Shown: piece by piece, positions 33,901 through 49,000 of the stretch | Numbering within the stretch: position 1 is the first letter of the stretch | How the letters are laid out: each line of letters opens with the position of its first letter | Assembly: GCA_040954595.2 (NCBI GenBank) | Contig: CM082579.2 | Location: 14,446,001 to 14,510,000 of the forward strand | Source: Balanoglossus misakiensis | Taxonomy: Eukaryota > Hemichordata | DNA length: 64,000 bases | Direction of reading: 5' to 3' | The notes under the pieces: generated by a model | What the model saw: only the letters and a program-made list of their open reading frames with translations | Told to the model about the DNA's origin: nothing | Database searches by the model: none | Program-made: the position numbers and the translations under genes

Positions 33901-36900
33901 ATCATCAAAAAATGACAAATTTTCGTCTTTGCAAAATCTCAAAATTTTGTCCATTTTAGAAAAAAAATCATGGGTAAAAATCATCGAAAATGACAAATTT
34001 TCGTCTTTGCAAAATCTCAAATTTTCGTCGATTTTTGAAAAAAAAAACTGGTGAAAATCATCAAAAAATGACACATTTACGACTTTGCAAAATCACAAAA
34101 TTTCGTCGATTTTTGAAAAAAAATCATGGGTGAAAATCATCAAAAAATGACAAATTTTCGTCTTTGCAAAATCTCAAAATTTCGTCCATTTTTGAAAAAA
34201 AATCATGGGCAAAAAATCATCAAAAATGACAAATTTTCGTCTTTGCAAAATCTCAAATTTTCGTCGATTTTTGAAAAAAAATCATGGTTGAAAATCATCA
34301 AAAAATGACAAAATTTTCGACTTTGTAAAATCACAAAATTTCGTCGATTTTTGAAAAAAATCATGGGGGAAAATCATGAAAAAATGACAAATTTTCCTCT
34401 TTGCAAAGTCTCAAAATTTCGTCCATTTTTGAAAAAAAATCATGGGTAAAAATCATCAAAAATGACAAATTTTTGTCTTTGCAAAATCTCAAATTTTCGT
34501 CGATTTTTGAAAAAAAATCATGGTTGAAAATCATCAAAAAATGACAAAATTTTCAACTTTGTAAAATCACAAAATTTCGTCGATTTTGAAAAAAATCATA
34601 GGTTCGTCGATTTTTTAAAAAAAAAACATGGGTGAAAATCATGGAAAAATGACAAATTTTGAAAAAAAACGGGTGAAAATCATCAAAAAATGACACATTT
34701 TCGTCGACTTTGCAAAATCTCAAAATTTCGTCGATTTTTGAAAAAAATCATGGGGGAAAATCATGAAAAAATGACAAATTTTCCTCTTTGCAAAATCTCA
34801 AAATTTCGTCGATTTTTAAAAAAAGACATGGGTGAAAATCATCAAAAAATAACAAATTTTCGACTTTGCAAAACCTCAAAATTTCGTCCATTTTTGAAAA
34901 AAAATCATGGGTAAAAATCATCAAAAAATGACAAATTTTCGTCTTTGCAAAATCTCACAATTTCGTCGATTTTTGAAAAAAAATCATGTGTGAAAATCAT
35001 CAAAAAATGACAAATTTTCGACTTTGCAAAATCTCAAAATTTCGTCAATTTTTGAAAAAATCATGGGTGAAAATCATCAAAAAATAACAAATTTTCGTCT
35101 TTGCAAAATCTCAAAATTTCGTCCATTTAAAAAAAAAACATGGGGGAAAATCATCAAAAAAATAACAAATTTTCGACTTTGCAAAATCTCAAAATTTCGT
35201 CGATTTTTGAAAAAAAATAAGGGTGAAAATCATCAAAAAATGACAAATTTTCGACTTTGCAAAATCTCAAAATTTCGTCAGTTTTTGAAAAAAATCATGG
35301 GAGAAAATCATCAAAAAATGACAAATTTTGAAAAAAAAAAACGGGTGAAAATCATCAAAAAATGACACATTTTCCTCTGCAAAATCTCAAAATTTCGTCG
35401 TTTTTTGAAAAAAAATCATTGGTGAAAATCATCAAAAAATGACAAATTTTCGTCTTTGCAAAATCTCAAAATTTCGTCCATTTTTGAAAAAAAATCATGG
35501 GTAAAAATCATCAAAAATGACAAATTTTCGTCTTTGCAAAATGTCAAATTTTCGTCGATTTTTGAAAAAAATCATGGGGGAAAATCATGAAAAAATGACA
35601 AATTTTCCTCTTTGCAAAATCTCAAAATTTAGTCGATTTTTGAAAAAAATCATGGGTGAAAATCATGAAAAAATGACAAATTTTCCTCTTTGCAAAATAT
35701 CAAAATTTCGTCGTTTTATGAAAAAAAATCATGGGTGAAAATCATCAAAAAATGACAAATTTTCGTCTTTGCAAAATCTCAAAATTTCGTCCATTTTTGA
35801 AAAAAAATCATGGGTAAAAATCATCAAAAATGACAAATTTTCGTCTTTGCAAAATCTCAAATTTTCGTCGATTTTTGAAAAAAATCATGGGGGAAAATCA
35901 TGAAAAAATGACAAATTTTCCTCTTTGCAAAATCTCAAAATTTCGTCGTTTTATGAAAAAAAATCATGGGTGAAAATCATCAAAAAATAACAAATTTTCG
36001 ACTTTGCAAAATCTCAAAATTTCGTCCATTTTTGAAAAAAAATCATGGGTAAAAATCATCAAAAAATGACAAATTTTGAAAAAAAAACGGGTGAAAATCA
36101 TCAAAAAATGACACATTTTCGACTTTGCAAAATCTCAAAATTTCGTCAATTTTTGAAAAAAAATCATGGGTGAAAATCATCAAAAAATGACAAATTTTCG
36201 TCTTTGCAAAATCTCAAAATTTCGTCCATTTCTGAAAAAAAATTATGGGTAAAAATCATCAAAAATGACAAATTTTCATCTTTGCAAAATCCCAAATTTT
36301 CGTCGATTTTTGAAAAAAAATCATGGTTGAAAATCATCAAAAAATGACACATTTTCGTCTTTGCAAAATCTCAAAATTTTGTCCATTTTAGAAAAAAAAT
36401 CATGGGTAAAAATCATCGAAAATGACAAATTTTCGTCTTTGCAAAATCTCAAATTTTCGTCGATTTTTGAAAAAAAAAACTGGTGAAAATCATCAAAAAA
36501 TGACACATTTACGACTTTGCAAAATCACAAAATTTCGTCGATTTTTGAAAAAAAATCATGGGTGAAAATCATCAAAAAATGACAAATTTTCGTCTTTGCA
36601 AAATCTCAAAATTTCGTCCATTTTTGAAAAAAAATCATGGGCAAAAAATCATCAAAAATGACAAATTTTCGTCTTTGCAAAATCTCAAATTTTCGTCGAT
36701 TTTTGAAAAAAAATCATGGTTGAAAATCATCAAAAAATGACAAAATTTTCGACTTTGTAAAATCACAAAATTTCGTCGATTTTTGAAAAAAATCATGGGG
36801 GAAAATCATGAAAAAATGACAAATTTTCCTCTTTGCAAAGTCTCAAAATTTCGTCCATTTTTGAAAAAAAATCATGGGTAAAAATCATCAAAAATGACAA

Positions 36901-38760
36901 ATTTTTGTCTTTGCAAAATCTCAAATTTTCGTCGATTTTTGAAAAAAAATCATGGTTGAAAATCATCAAAAAATGACAAAATTTTCAACTTTGTAAAATC
37001 ACAAAATTTCGTCGATTTTGAAAAAAATCATAGGTTCGTCGATTTTTTAAAAAAAAAACATGGGTGAAAATCATGGAAAAATGACAAATTTTGAAAAAAA
37101 ACGGGTGAAAATCATCAAAAAATGACACATTTTCGTCGACTTTGCAAAATCTCAAAATTTCGTCGATTTTTGAAAAAAATCATGGGGGAAAATCATGAAA
37201 AAATGACAAATTTTCCTCTTTGCAAAATCTCAAAATTTCGTCGATTTTTAAAAAAAGACATGGGTGAAAATCATCAAAAAATAACAAATTTTCGACTTTG
37301 CAAAACCTCAAAATTTCGTCCATTTTTGAAAAAAAATCATGGGTAAAAATCATCAAAAAATGACAAATTTTCGTCTTTGCAAAATCTCACAATTTCGTCG
37401 ATTTTTGAAAAAAAATCATGTGTGAAAATCATCAAAAAATGACAAATTTTCGACTTTGCAAAATCTCAAAATTTCGTCAATTTTTGAAAAAATCATGGGT
37501 GAAAATCATCAAAAAATAACAAATTTTCGTCTTTGCAAAATCTCAAAATTTCGTCCATTTAAAAAAAAAACATGGGGGAAAATCATCAAAAAATGACAAA
37601 TTTTCGACTTTGCAAAATCTCAAAATTTCGTCGATTTTTGAAAAAAAATAAGGGTGAAAATCATCAAAAAATGACAAATTTTCGACTTTGCAAAATCTCA
37701 AAATTTCGTCAGTTTTTGAAAAAAATCATGGGAGAAAATCATCAAAAAATGACAAATTTTGAAAAAAAAAACGGGTGAAAATCATCAAAAAATGACACAT
37801 TTTCCTCTGCAAAATCTCAAAATTTCGTCGTTTTTTGAAAAAAAATCATTGGTGAAAATCATCAAAAAATGACAAATTTTCGTCTTTGCAAAATCTCAAA
37901 ATTTCGTCCATTTTTGAAAAAAAATCATGGGTAAAAATCATCAAAAATGACAAATTTTCGTCTTTGCAAAATGTCAAATTTTCGTCGATTTTTGAAAAAA
38001 ATCATGGGGGAAAATCATGAAAAAATGACAAATTTTCCTCTTTGCAAAATCTCAAAATTTAGTCGATTTTTGAAAAAAATCATGGGTGAAAATCATGAAA
38101 AAATGACAAATTTTCCTCTTTGCAAAATATCAAAATTTCGTCGTTTTATGAAAAAAAATCATGGGTGAAAATCATCAAAAAATGACAAATTTTCGTCTTT
38201 GCAAAATCTCAAAATTTCGTCCATTTTTGAAAAAAAATCATGGGTAAAAATCATCAAAAATGACAAATTTTCGTCTTTGCAAAATCTCAAATTTTCGTCG
38301 ATTTTTGAAAAAAATCATGGGGGAAAATCATGAAAAAATGACAAATTTTCCTCTTTGCAAAATCTCAAAATTTCGTCGTTTTATGAAAAAAAATCATGGG
38401 TGAAAATCATCAAAAAATAACAAATTTTCGACTTTGCAAAATCTCAAAATTTCGTCCATTTTTGAAAAAAAATCATGGGTAAAAATCATCAAAAAATGAC
38501 AAATTTTGAAAAAAAAACGGGTGAAAATCATCAAAAAATGACACATTTTCGACTTTGCAAAATCTCAAAATTTCGTCAATTTTTGAAAAAAAATCATGGG
38601 TGAAAATCATCAAAAAATGACAAATTTTCGTCTTTGCAAAATCTCAAAATTTCGTCCATTTCTGAAAAAAAATTATGGGTAAAAATCATCAAAAATGACA
38701 AATTTTCATCTTTGCAAAATCCCAAATTTTCGTCGATTTTTGAAAAAAAATCATGGTTGA
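33900..38760 (+). repeat. Tandem duplication of about 2,430 bp
   Basis: Markers at 34,126 and 34,690 recur at 36,558 and 37,122 (offset 2,432). Markers at 35,517 and 36,164 recur at 37,947 and 38,594 (offset 2,430). The offset change is explained by small indels between them, such as an A-run difference near 35,155. Confidence 0.85.
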
Positions 38761-41099
38761 AAATCATCAAAAAATGACAAAATTTTCGACTTTGCAAAAT
38801 CTCAAAATTTGGTCGATTTTTGAAAAAAATCATTGGGGAAAATCATGAAAAAATGACAAATTCTCCTCTTTGCAAAATCTCAAAATTTCGTCGATTTTTG
38901 AAAAAAAATCATGGGTGAAAATCATCAAAAAATAACAAATTTTCGACTTTGCAAAATCTCAAAATTTCGTCCATTTTTGAAAAAAAATCATGGGTGAAAA
39001 TCATCAAAAAATGACAAATTTTCGTCTTTGCAAAATCTCAAATTTTCGTCGATTTTTGAAAAAAATCATGGGGGAAAATCATGAAAAAATGACAAATTTT
39101 CCTCTTTGCAAAATCTCAAAATTTCGTCGTTTTATGAAAAAAAATCATGGGTGAAAATCATCAAAAAATAACAAATTTTCGACTTTGCAAAATCTCAAAA
39201 TTTCGTCCATTTTTGAAAAAAAATCATGGGTAAAAATCATCAAAAAATGACAAATTTTAAAAAAAAAACGGGTGAAAATCATCAAAAAATGACACATTTT
39301 CGACTTTGCAAAATCTCAAAATTTCGTCAATTTTTGAAAAAAAATCATGGGTGAAAATCATCAAAAAATGACAAATTTTCGTCTTTGCAAAATCTCAAAA
39401 TTTCGTCCATTTCTGAAAAAAAATTATGGGTAAAAATCATCAAAAATGACAAATTTTCATCTTTGCAAAATCCCAAATTTTCGTCGATTTTTGAAAAAAA
39501 ATCATGGTTGAAAATCATCAAAAAATGACAAAATTTTCGACTTTGCAAAATCTCAAAATTTGGTCGATTTTTGAAAAAAATCATTGGGGAAAATCATGAA
39601 AAAATGACAAATTCTCCTCTTTGCAAAATCTCAAAATTTCGTCGATTTTTGAAAAAAATCATGGGTGAAAATCATGAAAAAATGACAAATTTTCCTCTTT
39701 GCAAAATATCAAAATTTCGTCGTTTTATGAAAAAAAATCATGGGTGAAAATCATCAAAAAATGACAAATTTTCGTCTTTGCAAAATCTCAAAATTTCGTC
39801 CATTTTTGAAAAAAAAATCATGGGTAAAAATCATCAAAAATGACAAATTTTCGTCTTTGCAAAATCTCAAATTTTCGTCGATTTTTGAAAAAAATCATGG
39901 GGGAAAATCATGAAAAAATGACAAATTTTCGTCTTTGCAAAATCTCAAATTTTCGTCGATTTTTGAAAAAAATCATGGGGGAAAATCATGAAAAAATGAC
40001 AAATTTTCCTCTTTGCAAAATCTCAAAATTTCGTCGTTTTATGAAAAAAAATCATGGGTGAAAATCATCAAAAAATAACAAATTTTCGACTTTGCAAAAT
40101 CTCAAAATTTCGTCCATTTTTGAAAAAAAATCATGGGTAAAAATCATCAAAAAATGACAAATTTTGAAAAAAAAACGGGTGAAAATCATCAAAAAATGAC
40201 ACATTTTCGACTTTGCAAAATCTCAAAATTTCGTCAATTTTTGAAAAAAAATCATGGGTGAAAATCATCAAAAAATGACAAATTTTCGTCTTTGCAAAAT
40301 CTCAAAATTTCGTCCATTTCTGAAAAAAAATTATGGGTAAAAATCATCAAAAATGACAAATTTTCATCTTTGCAAAATCCCAAATTTTCGTCGATTTTTG
40401 AAAAAAAATCATGGTTGAAAATCATCAAAAAATGACAAAATTTTCGACTTTGCAAAATCTCAAAATTTGGTCGATTTTTGAAAAAAATCATTGGGGAAAA
40501 TCATGAAAAAATGACAAATTCTCCTCTTTGCAAAATCTCAAAATTTCGTCGATTTTTGAAAAAAAATCATGGGTGAAAATCATCAAAAAATGACAAATTT
40601 TCGTCTTTGCAAAATCTCACAATTTCGTCGATTTTGAAAAAAATCATGGGAGAAAATCATCAAAAAATGACAAATTTTCGACTTTGCAAAATCTCAACAT
40701 TTCGTCGATTTAAAAAAAAAAACGGGGGAAAATCATCAAAAAATGACAAATTTTCGACTTTGCAAAATCTCAAAATTTCGTCGATTTTTGAAAAAAATCA
40801 TGGGTGAAAATCATCAAAAAATGACAAATTTTCGACTTTGCAAAATCTCAAAATTTCGTCAATTTTTGAAAAAATCATGGGTGAAAATCATCAAAAAATG
40901 ACAAATTTTCGTTTTTGCAAAATCTCAAAATTTCGTCGGTTTTTGAAAAATAATATGGGTGAAAATCATCAAAAAATGACAAATTTTTGACTGCAAAATC
41001 TCAAAATTTCGTCGATTTTTGAAAAAAATCATGGGTGAAAATCATCAAAAAATGACAAATTTTCGACTTTGCAAAATCTCAAAATTTCGTCGGTTTTGA

Positions 41100-43600
41100 A
41101 AAAAATCATGGGTTCGTCGATTTTTTTAAATAAAAACATGGGTAAAAATCATCAAAAAATGACAAATGTTCGACTTTGCAAAATCTAAAAATTTCGTCGA
41201 TTTTTGAAAAAAAATCATGGGTGAAAATCATCAAAAAATGACAAATTTTCGTCTTTGCAAAATCTCAAAATTTCGTCCATTTTTGAAAAAAAATCATGGG
41301 TAAAAATCATCAAAAATGACAAATTTTCGACTTTGCAAAATCTCAAAATTTTGTTGATTTTTGAAAAAAATCATAGATGAAAATCATCAAAAAATGACAA
41401 ATTTTCGACTTTGCAAAATCTCAAAATTTCGTCGATTTTTGAAGAAAATCATGGGTGAAAATCATCAAAAAATGACAAATTTTGAAAAAAAAACGGGTGA
41501 AAATCATCAAAAAATGACAAATTTTCCTCTTTGCAAAATCTCAAAATTTCGTCGATTTTTGAAAAAAATCATGGGTGAAAATCATGAAAAAATGACAAAT
41601 TTTCCTCTTTGCAAAATCTCAAAATTTCGTCGATTTTTGAAAAAAAATCATGGGTGAAAATCATCAAAAAATGACAAATTTTCGTCTTTGCAAAATCTCA
41701 AAATTTCGTCCATTTTAGAAAAAAAATCATGGGTAAAAATCATCAAAAATGACAAATTTTCATCTTTGCAAAATCCCAAATTTTCGTCGATTTTTGAAAA
41801 AAAATCATGGTTGAAAATCATCAAAAAATGACAAAATTTTCGACTTTGCAAAATCTCAAATTTTGGTCGATTTTTGAAAAAAATCATGGGGGAAAATCAT
41901 GAAAAAATGACAAATTCTCCTCTTTGCAAAATCTCAAAATTTCGTCGATTATTGAAAAAAAATCATGGGTGAAAATCATCAAAAAATGACAAATTTTCGT
42001 CTTTGCAAAATCTCAAAATTTGGTCGATTTTTGAAAAAAATCATGGGGGAAAATCATGAAAAAATGACAAATTCTCCTCTTTGCAAAATCTCAAAATTTC
42101 GTCGATTTTTGAAAAAAAATCATGGGTGAAAATCATCAAAAAATGACAAATTTTCGTCTTTGCAAAATCTCAAAATTTCGTCCATTTTTGAAAAAAATCA
42201 CGGGTGAAAATCATCAAAAAATGACAAATTTTCGACTTTGCAAAATCTCAACATTTCGTCAATTTTTGAAAAAAATCATGGGGGAAAATCATGAAAAAAT
42301 GACAAATTTTCCTCTTTGCAAAATCTCAAAATTTCGTCGATTTTTAAAAAAAGACATGGGTGAAAATCATCAAAAAATAACAAATTTTCGACTTTGCAAA
42401 ATCTCAAAATTTCGTCAATTTTTGAAAAAATCATGGGTGAAAATCATCAAAAAATGACAAATTTTCGTCTTTGCAAAATCTCAAAATTTCGTCGGTTTTT
42501 GAAAAATAATATGGGTGAAAATCATCAAAAAATGACAAATTTTTGACTGCAAAATCTCAAAATTTCGTCGATTTTTGAAAAAAATCATGGGTGAAAATCA
42601 TCAAAAAATGACAAATTTTCGACTTTGCAAAATCTCAAAATTTCGTCGGTTTTGAAAAAAATCATGGGTTCGTCGATTTTTTTAAATAAAAACATGGGTA
42701 AAAATCATCAAAAAATGACAAATGTTCGACTTTGCAAAATCTAAAAATTTCGTCGATTTTTGAAAAAAAATCATGGGTGAAAATCATCAAAAAATGACAA
42801 ATTTTCGTCTTTGCAAAATCTCAAAATTTCGTCCATTTTTGAAAAAAAATCATGGGTAAAAATCATCAAAAATGACAAATTTTCGACTTTGCAAAATCTC
42901 AAAATTTTGTTGATTTTTGAAAAAAATCATAGATGAAAATCATCAAAAAATGACAAATTTTCGACTTTGCAAAATCTCAAAATTTCGTCGATTTTTGAAG
43001 AAAATCATGGGTGAAAATCATCAAAAAATGACAAATTTTGAAAAAAAAACGGGTGAAAATCATCAAAAAATGACAAATTTTCCTCTTTGCAAAATCTCAA
43101 AATTTCGTCGATTTTTGAAAAAAATCATGGGTGAAAATCATGAAAAAATGACAAATTTTCCTCTTTGCAAAATCTCAAAATTTCGTCGATTTTTGAAAAA
43201 AAATCATGGGTGAAAATCATCAAAAAATGACAAATTTTCGTCTTTGCAAAATCTCAAAATTTCGTCCATTTTAGAAAAAAAATCATGGGTAAAAATCATC
43301 AAAAATGACAAATTTTCATCTTTGCAAAATCCCAAATTTTCGTCGATTTTTGAAAAAAAATCATGGTTGAAAATCATCAAAAAATGACAAAATTTTCGAC
43401 TTTGCAAAATCTCAAATTTTGGTCGATTTTTGAAAAAAATCATGGGGGAAAATCATGAAAAAATGACAAATTCTCCTCTTTGCAAAATCTCAAAATTTCG
43501 TCGATTATTGAAAAAAAATCATGGGTGAAAATCATCAAAAAATGACAAATTTTCGTCTTTGCAAAATCTCAAAATTTCGTCCATTTTTGAAAAAAATCAC
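41100..43600 (+). repeat. Tandem duplication of 1,556 bp
   Basis: The block beginning with the 'tcatagatgaaaatc' variant at 41,361 recurs at 42,917, and 41,648 recurs at 43,204, offset 1,556. The next markers (42,122 and 43,757) are 1,635 apart, one extra monomer. Confidence 0.8.
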
Positions 43601-43639
43601 GGGTGAAAATCATCAAAAAATGACAAAATTTTCGACTTT

Positions 43640-46020
43640 GCAAAATCTCAAAATTTGGTCGATTTTTGAAAAAAATCATGGGGGAAAATCATGAAAAAAT
43701 GACAAATTCTCCTCTTTGCAAAATCTCAAAATTTCGTCGATTTTTGAAAAAAAATCATGGGTGAAAATCATCAAAAAATGACAAATTTTCGTCTTTGCAA
43801 AATCTCAAAATTTCGTCCATTTTTGAAAAAAATCACGGGTGAAAATCATCAAAAAATGACAAATTTTCGACTTTGCAAAATCTCAACATTTCGTCAATTT
43901 TTGAAAAAAATCATGGGGGAAAATCATGAAAAAATGACAAATTTTCCTCTTTGCAAAATCTCAAAATTTCGTCGATTTTTAAAAAAAGACATGGGTGAAA
44001 ATCATCAAAAAATAACAAATTTTCGACTTTGCAAAACCTCAAAATTTCGTCCATTTTTGAAAAAAAATCATGGGTAAAAATCATCAAAAAATGACAAATT
44101 TTCGTCTTTGCAAAATCTCACAATTTCGTCGATTTTTGAAAAAAATCATGTGTGAAAATCATCAAAAAATGACAAATTTTCGACTTTGCAAAATCTCAAA
44201 ATTTCGTCAATTTTTGAAAAAATCATGGGTGAAAATCATCAAAAAATAACAAATTTTCGTCTTTGCAAAATCTCAAAATTACGTCCATTTAAAAAAAAAA
44301 TCATGTGTGAAAATCATCAAAAAATGACAAATTTTCGACTTTGCAAAATCTCAAAATTTCGTCAATTTTTGAAAAAATCATGGGTGAAAATCATCAAAAA
44401 ATAACAAATTTTCGTCTTTGCAAAATCTCAAAATTTCGTCCATTTAAAAAAAAAACATGGGGGAAAATCATCAAAAAATGACAAATTTTCGACTTTGCAA
44501 AATCTCAAAATTTCGTCGATTTTTGAAAAAAAATAAGGGTGAAAATCATCAAAAAATGACAAATTTTCGACTTTGCAAAATCTCAAAATTTCGTCAGTTT
44601 TTGAAAAAAATCATGGGAGAAAATCATCAAAAAATGACAAATTTTGAAAAAAAAAACGGGTGAAAATCATCAAAAAATGACACATTTTCCTCTGCAAAAT
44701 CTCAAAATTTCGTCGTTTTTTGAAAAAAAATCATTGGTGAAAATCATCAAAAAATGACAAATTTTCGTCTTTGCAAAATCTCAAAATTTCGTCCATTTTT
44801 GAAAAAAAATCATGGGTAAAAATCATCAAAAATGACAAATTTTCGTCTTTGCAAAATCTCAAAATTTCGTCCATTTTTGAAAAAAATCACGGGTGAAAAT
44901 CATCAAAAAATGACAAAATTTTCGACTTTGCAAAATCTCAAAATTTGGTCGATTTTTGAAAAAAATCATGGGGGAAAATCATGAAAAAATGACAAATTCT
45001 CCTCTTTGCAAAATCTCAAAATTTCGTCGATTTTTGAAAAAAAAATCATGGGTGAAAATCATCAAAAAATGACAAATTTTCGTCTTTGCAAAATCTCAAA
45101 ATTTCGTCCATTTTTGAAAAAAATCACGGGTGAAAATCATCAAAAAATGACAAATTTTCGACTTTGCAAAATCTCAACATTTCGTCAATTTTTGAAAAAA
45201 ATCATGGGGGAAAATCATGAAAAAATGACAAATTTTCCTCTTTGCAAAATCTCAAAATTTCGTCGATTTTTAAAAAAAGACATGGGTGAAAATCATCAAA
45301 AAATAACAAATTTTCGACTTTGCAAAACCTCAAAATTTCGTCCATTTTTGAAAAAAAATCATGGGTAAAAATCATCAAAAAATGACAAATTTTCGTCTTT
45401 GCAAAATCTCACAATTTCGTCGATTTTTGAAAAAAATCATGTGTGAAAATCATCAAAAAATGACAAATTTTCGACTTTGCAAAATCTCAAAATTTCGTCA
45501 ATTTTTGAAAAAATCATGGGTGAAAATCATCAAAAAATAACAAATTTTCGTCTTTGCAAAATCTCAAAATTACGTCCATTTAAAAAAAAAATCATGTGTG
45601 AAAATCATCAAAAAATGACAAATTTTCGACTTTGCAAAATCTCAAAATTTCGTCAATTTTTGAAAAAATCATGGGTGAAAATCATCAAAAAATAACAAAT
45701 TTTCGTCTTTGCAAAATCTCAAAATTTCGTCCATTTAAAAAAAAAACATGGGGGAAAATCATCAAAAAATGACAAATTTTCGACTTTGCAAAATCTCAAA
45801 ATTTCGTCGATTTTTGAAAAAAAATAAGGGTGAAAATCATCAAAAAATGACAAATTTTCGACTTTGCAAAATCTCAAAATTTCGTCAGTTTTTGAAAAAA
45901 ATCATGGGAGAAAATCATCAAAAAATGACAAATTTTGAAAAAAAAACGGGTGAAAATCATCAAAAAATGACACATTTTCCTCTGCAAAATCTCAAAATTT
46001 CGTCGTTTTTTGAAAAAAAA
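43640..46020 (+). repeat. Tandem duplication of 1,291 bp
   Basis: Markers at 43,757, 44,186 and 44,457 recur at 45,048, 45,477 and 45,748, all at offset 1,291. Confidence 0.8.
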
Positions 46021-49000
46021 TCATTGGTGAAAATCATCAAAAAATGACAAATTTTCGTCTTTGCAAAATCTCAAAATTTCGTCCATTTTTGAAAAAAAAT
46101 CATGGGTAAAAATCATCAAAAATGACAAATTTTCGTCTTTGCAAAATCTCAAATTTTCGTCGATTTTTGAAAAAAATCATGGGGGAAAATCATGAAAAAA
46201 TGACAAATTTTCCTCTTTGCAAAATCTCAAAATTTCGTCGATTTTTGAAAAAAATCATGGGTGAAAATCATGAAAAAATGACAAATTTTCCTCTTTGCAA
46301 AATATCAAAATTTCGTCGTTTTATGAAAAAAAATCATGGGTGAAAATCATCAAAAAATGACAAATTTTCGTCTTTGCAAAATCTCAAAATTTCGTCCATT
46401 TTTGAAAAAAAATCATGGGTAAAAATCATCAAAAATGACAAATTTTCGTCTTTGCAAAATCTCAAATTTTCGTCGATTTTTGAAAAAAATCATGGGGGAA
46501 AATCATGAAAAAATGACAAATTTTCCTCTTTGCAAAATCTCAAAATTTCGTCGTTTTATGAAAAAAAATCATGGGTGAAAATCATCAAAAAATAACAAAT
46601 TTTCGACTTTGCAAAATCTCAAAATTTCGTCCATTTTTGAAAAAAAATCATGGGTAAAAATCATCAAAAAATGACAAATTTTGAAAAAAAAACGGGTGAA
46701 AATCATCAAAAAATGACACATTTTCGACTTTGCAAAATCTCAAAATTTCGTCAATTTTTGAAAAAAAATCATGGGTGAAAATCATCAAAAAATGACAAAT
46801 TTTCGTCATTGCAAAATCTCAAAATTTCGTCCATTTCTGAAAAAAAATTATGGGTAAAAATCATCAAAAATGACAAATTTTCATCTTTGCAAAATCCCAA
46901 ATTTTCGTCGATTTTTGAAAAAAAATCATGGTTGAAAATCATCAAAAAATGACAAAATTTTCGACTTTGCAAAATCTCAAAATTTGGTCGATTTTTGAAA
47001 AAAATCATTGGGGAAAATCATGAAAAAATGACAAATTCTCCTCTTTGCAAAATCTCAAAATTTCGTCGATTTTTGAAAAAAAATCATGGGTGAAAATCAT
47101 CAAAAAATGACAAATTTTCGTCTTTGCAAAATCTCACAATTTCGTCGATTTTTGAAAAAAATCATGGGAGAAAATCATCAAAAAATGACAAATTTTCGAC
47201 TTTGCAAAATCTCAACATTTCGTCGATTTTAAAAAAAAAACTGGGGAAAATCATCAAAAAATGACAAATTTTCGACTTTGCAAAATCTCAAAATTTCGTC
47301 GATTTTTGAAAAAAATCATGGGTGAAAATCATCAAAAAATGACAAATTTTCGACTTTGCAAAATCTCAAAATTTCGTCAATTTTTGAAAAAATCATGGGT
47401 GAAAATCATCAAAAAATGACAAATTTTCGACTTTACAAAATCTCAAAATTTCGTCGATTTTTGAAAAAAATCATCAAAAAATGACAAATTTTCGTCTTTG
47501 CAAAATCTCAAAATTTCGTCCATTTTTGAAAAAAAATCATGGGTAAAAATCATCAAAAATGACAAATTTTCGTCTTTGCAAAATCTCAAATTTTCGTCGA
47601 TTTTTGAAAAAAATCATGGGGGAAAATCATGAAAAAATGACAAATTTTCCTCTTTGCAAAATCTCAAAATTTCGTCGTTTTATGAAAAAAAATCATGGGT
47701 GAAAATCATCAAAAAATAACAAATTTTCGACTTTGCAAAATCTCAAAATTTCGTCCATTTTTGAAAAAAAATCATGGGTAAAAATCATCAAAAAATGACA
47801 AATTTTGAAAAAAAAACGGGTGAAAATCATCAAAAAATGACACATTTTCGACTTTGCAAAATCTCAAAATTTCGTCAATTTTTGAAAAAAAATCATGGGT
47901 GAAAATCATCAAAAAATGACAAATTTTCGTCATTGCAAAATCTCAAAATTTCGTCCATTTCTGAAAAAAAATTATGGGTAAAAATCATCAAAAATGACAA
48001 ATTTTCATCTTTGCAAAATCCCAAATTTTCGTCGATTTTTGAAAAAAAATCATGGTTGAAAATCATCAAAAAATGACAAAATTTTCGACTTTGCAAAATC
48101 TCAAAATTTGGTCGATTTTTGAAAAAAATCATTGGGGAAAATCATGAAAAAATGACAAATTCTCCTCTTTGCAAAATCTCAAAATTTCGTCGATTTTTGA
48201 AAAAAAATCATGGGTGAAAATCATCAAAAAATGACAAATTTTCGTCTTTGCAAAATCTCACAATTTCGTCGATTTTTGAAAAAAATCATGGGAGAAAATC
48301 ATCAAAAAATGACAAATTTTCGACTTTGCAAAATCTCAACATTTCGTCGATTTTAAAAAAAAAACTGGGGAAAATCATCAAAAAATGACAAATTTTCGAC
48401 TTTGCAAAATCTCAAAATTTCGTCGATTTTTGAAAAAAATCATGGGTGAAAATCATCAAAAAATGACAAATTTTCGACTTTGCAAAATCTCAAAATTTCG
48501 TCAATTTTTGAAAAAATCATGGGTGAAAATCATCAAAAAATGACAAATTTTCGTCTTTGCAAAATCTCAAAATTTCGTCGGTTTTTGAAAAATAATATGG
48601 GTGAAAATCATCAAAAAATGACAAATTTTTGACTGCAAAATCTCAAAATTTCGTCGATTTTTGAAAAAAATCATGGGTGAAAATCATCAAAAAATGACAA
48701 ATTTTCGACTTTGCAAAATCTCAAAATTTCGTCGGTTTTGAAAAAAATCATGGGTTCGTCGATTTTTTTAAATAAAAACATGGGTAAAAATCATCAAAAA
48801 ATGACAAATGTTCGACTTTGCAAAATCTAAAAATTTCGTCGATTTTTGAAAAAAAATCATGGGTGAAAATCATCAAAAAATGACAAATTTTCGTCTTTGC
48901 AAAATCTCAAAATTTCGTCCATTTTTGAAAAAAAATCATGGGTAAAAATCATCAAAAATGACAAATTTTCGACTTTGCAAAATCTCAAAATTTCGTCAAT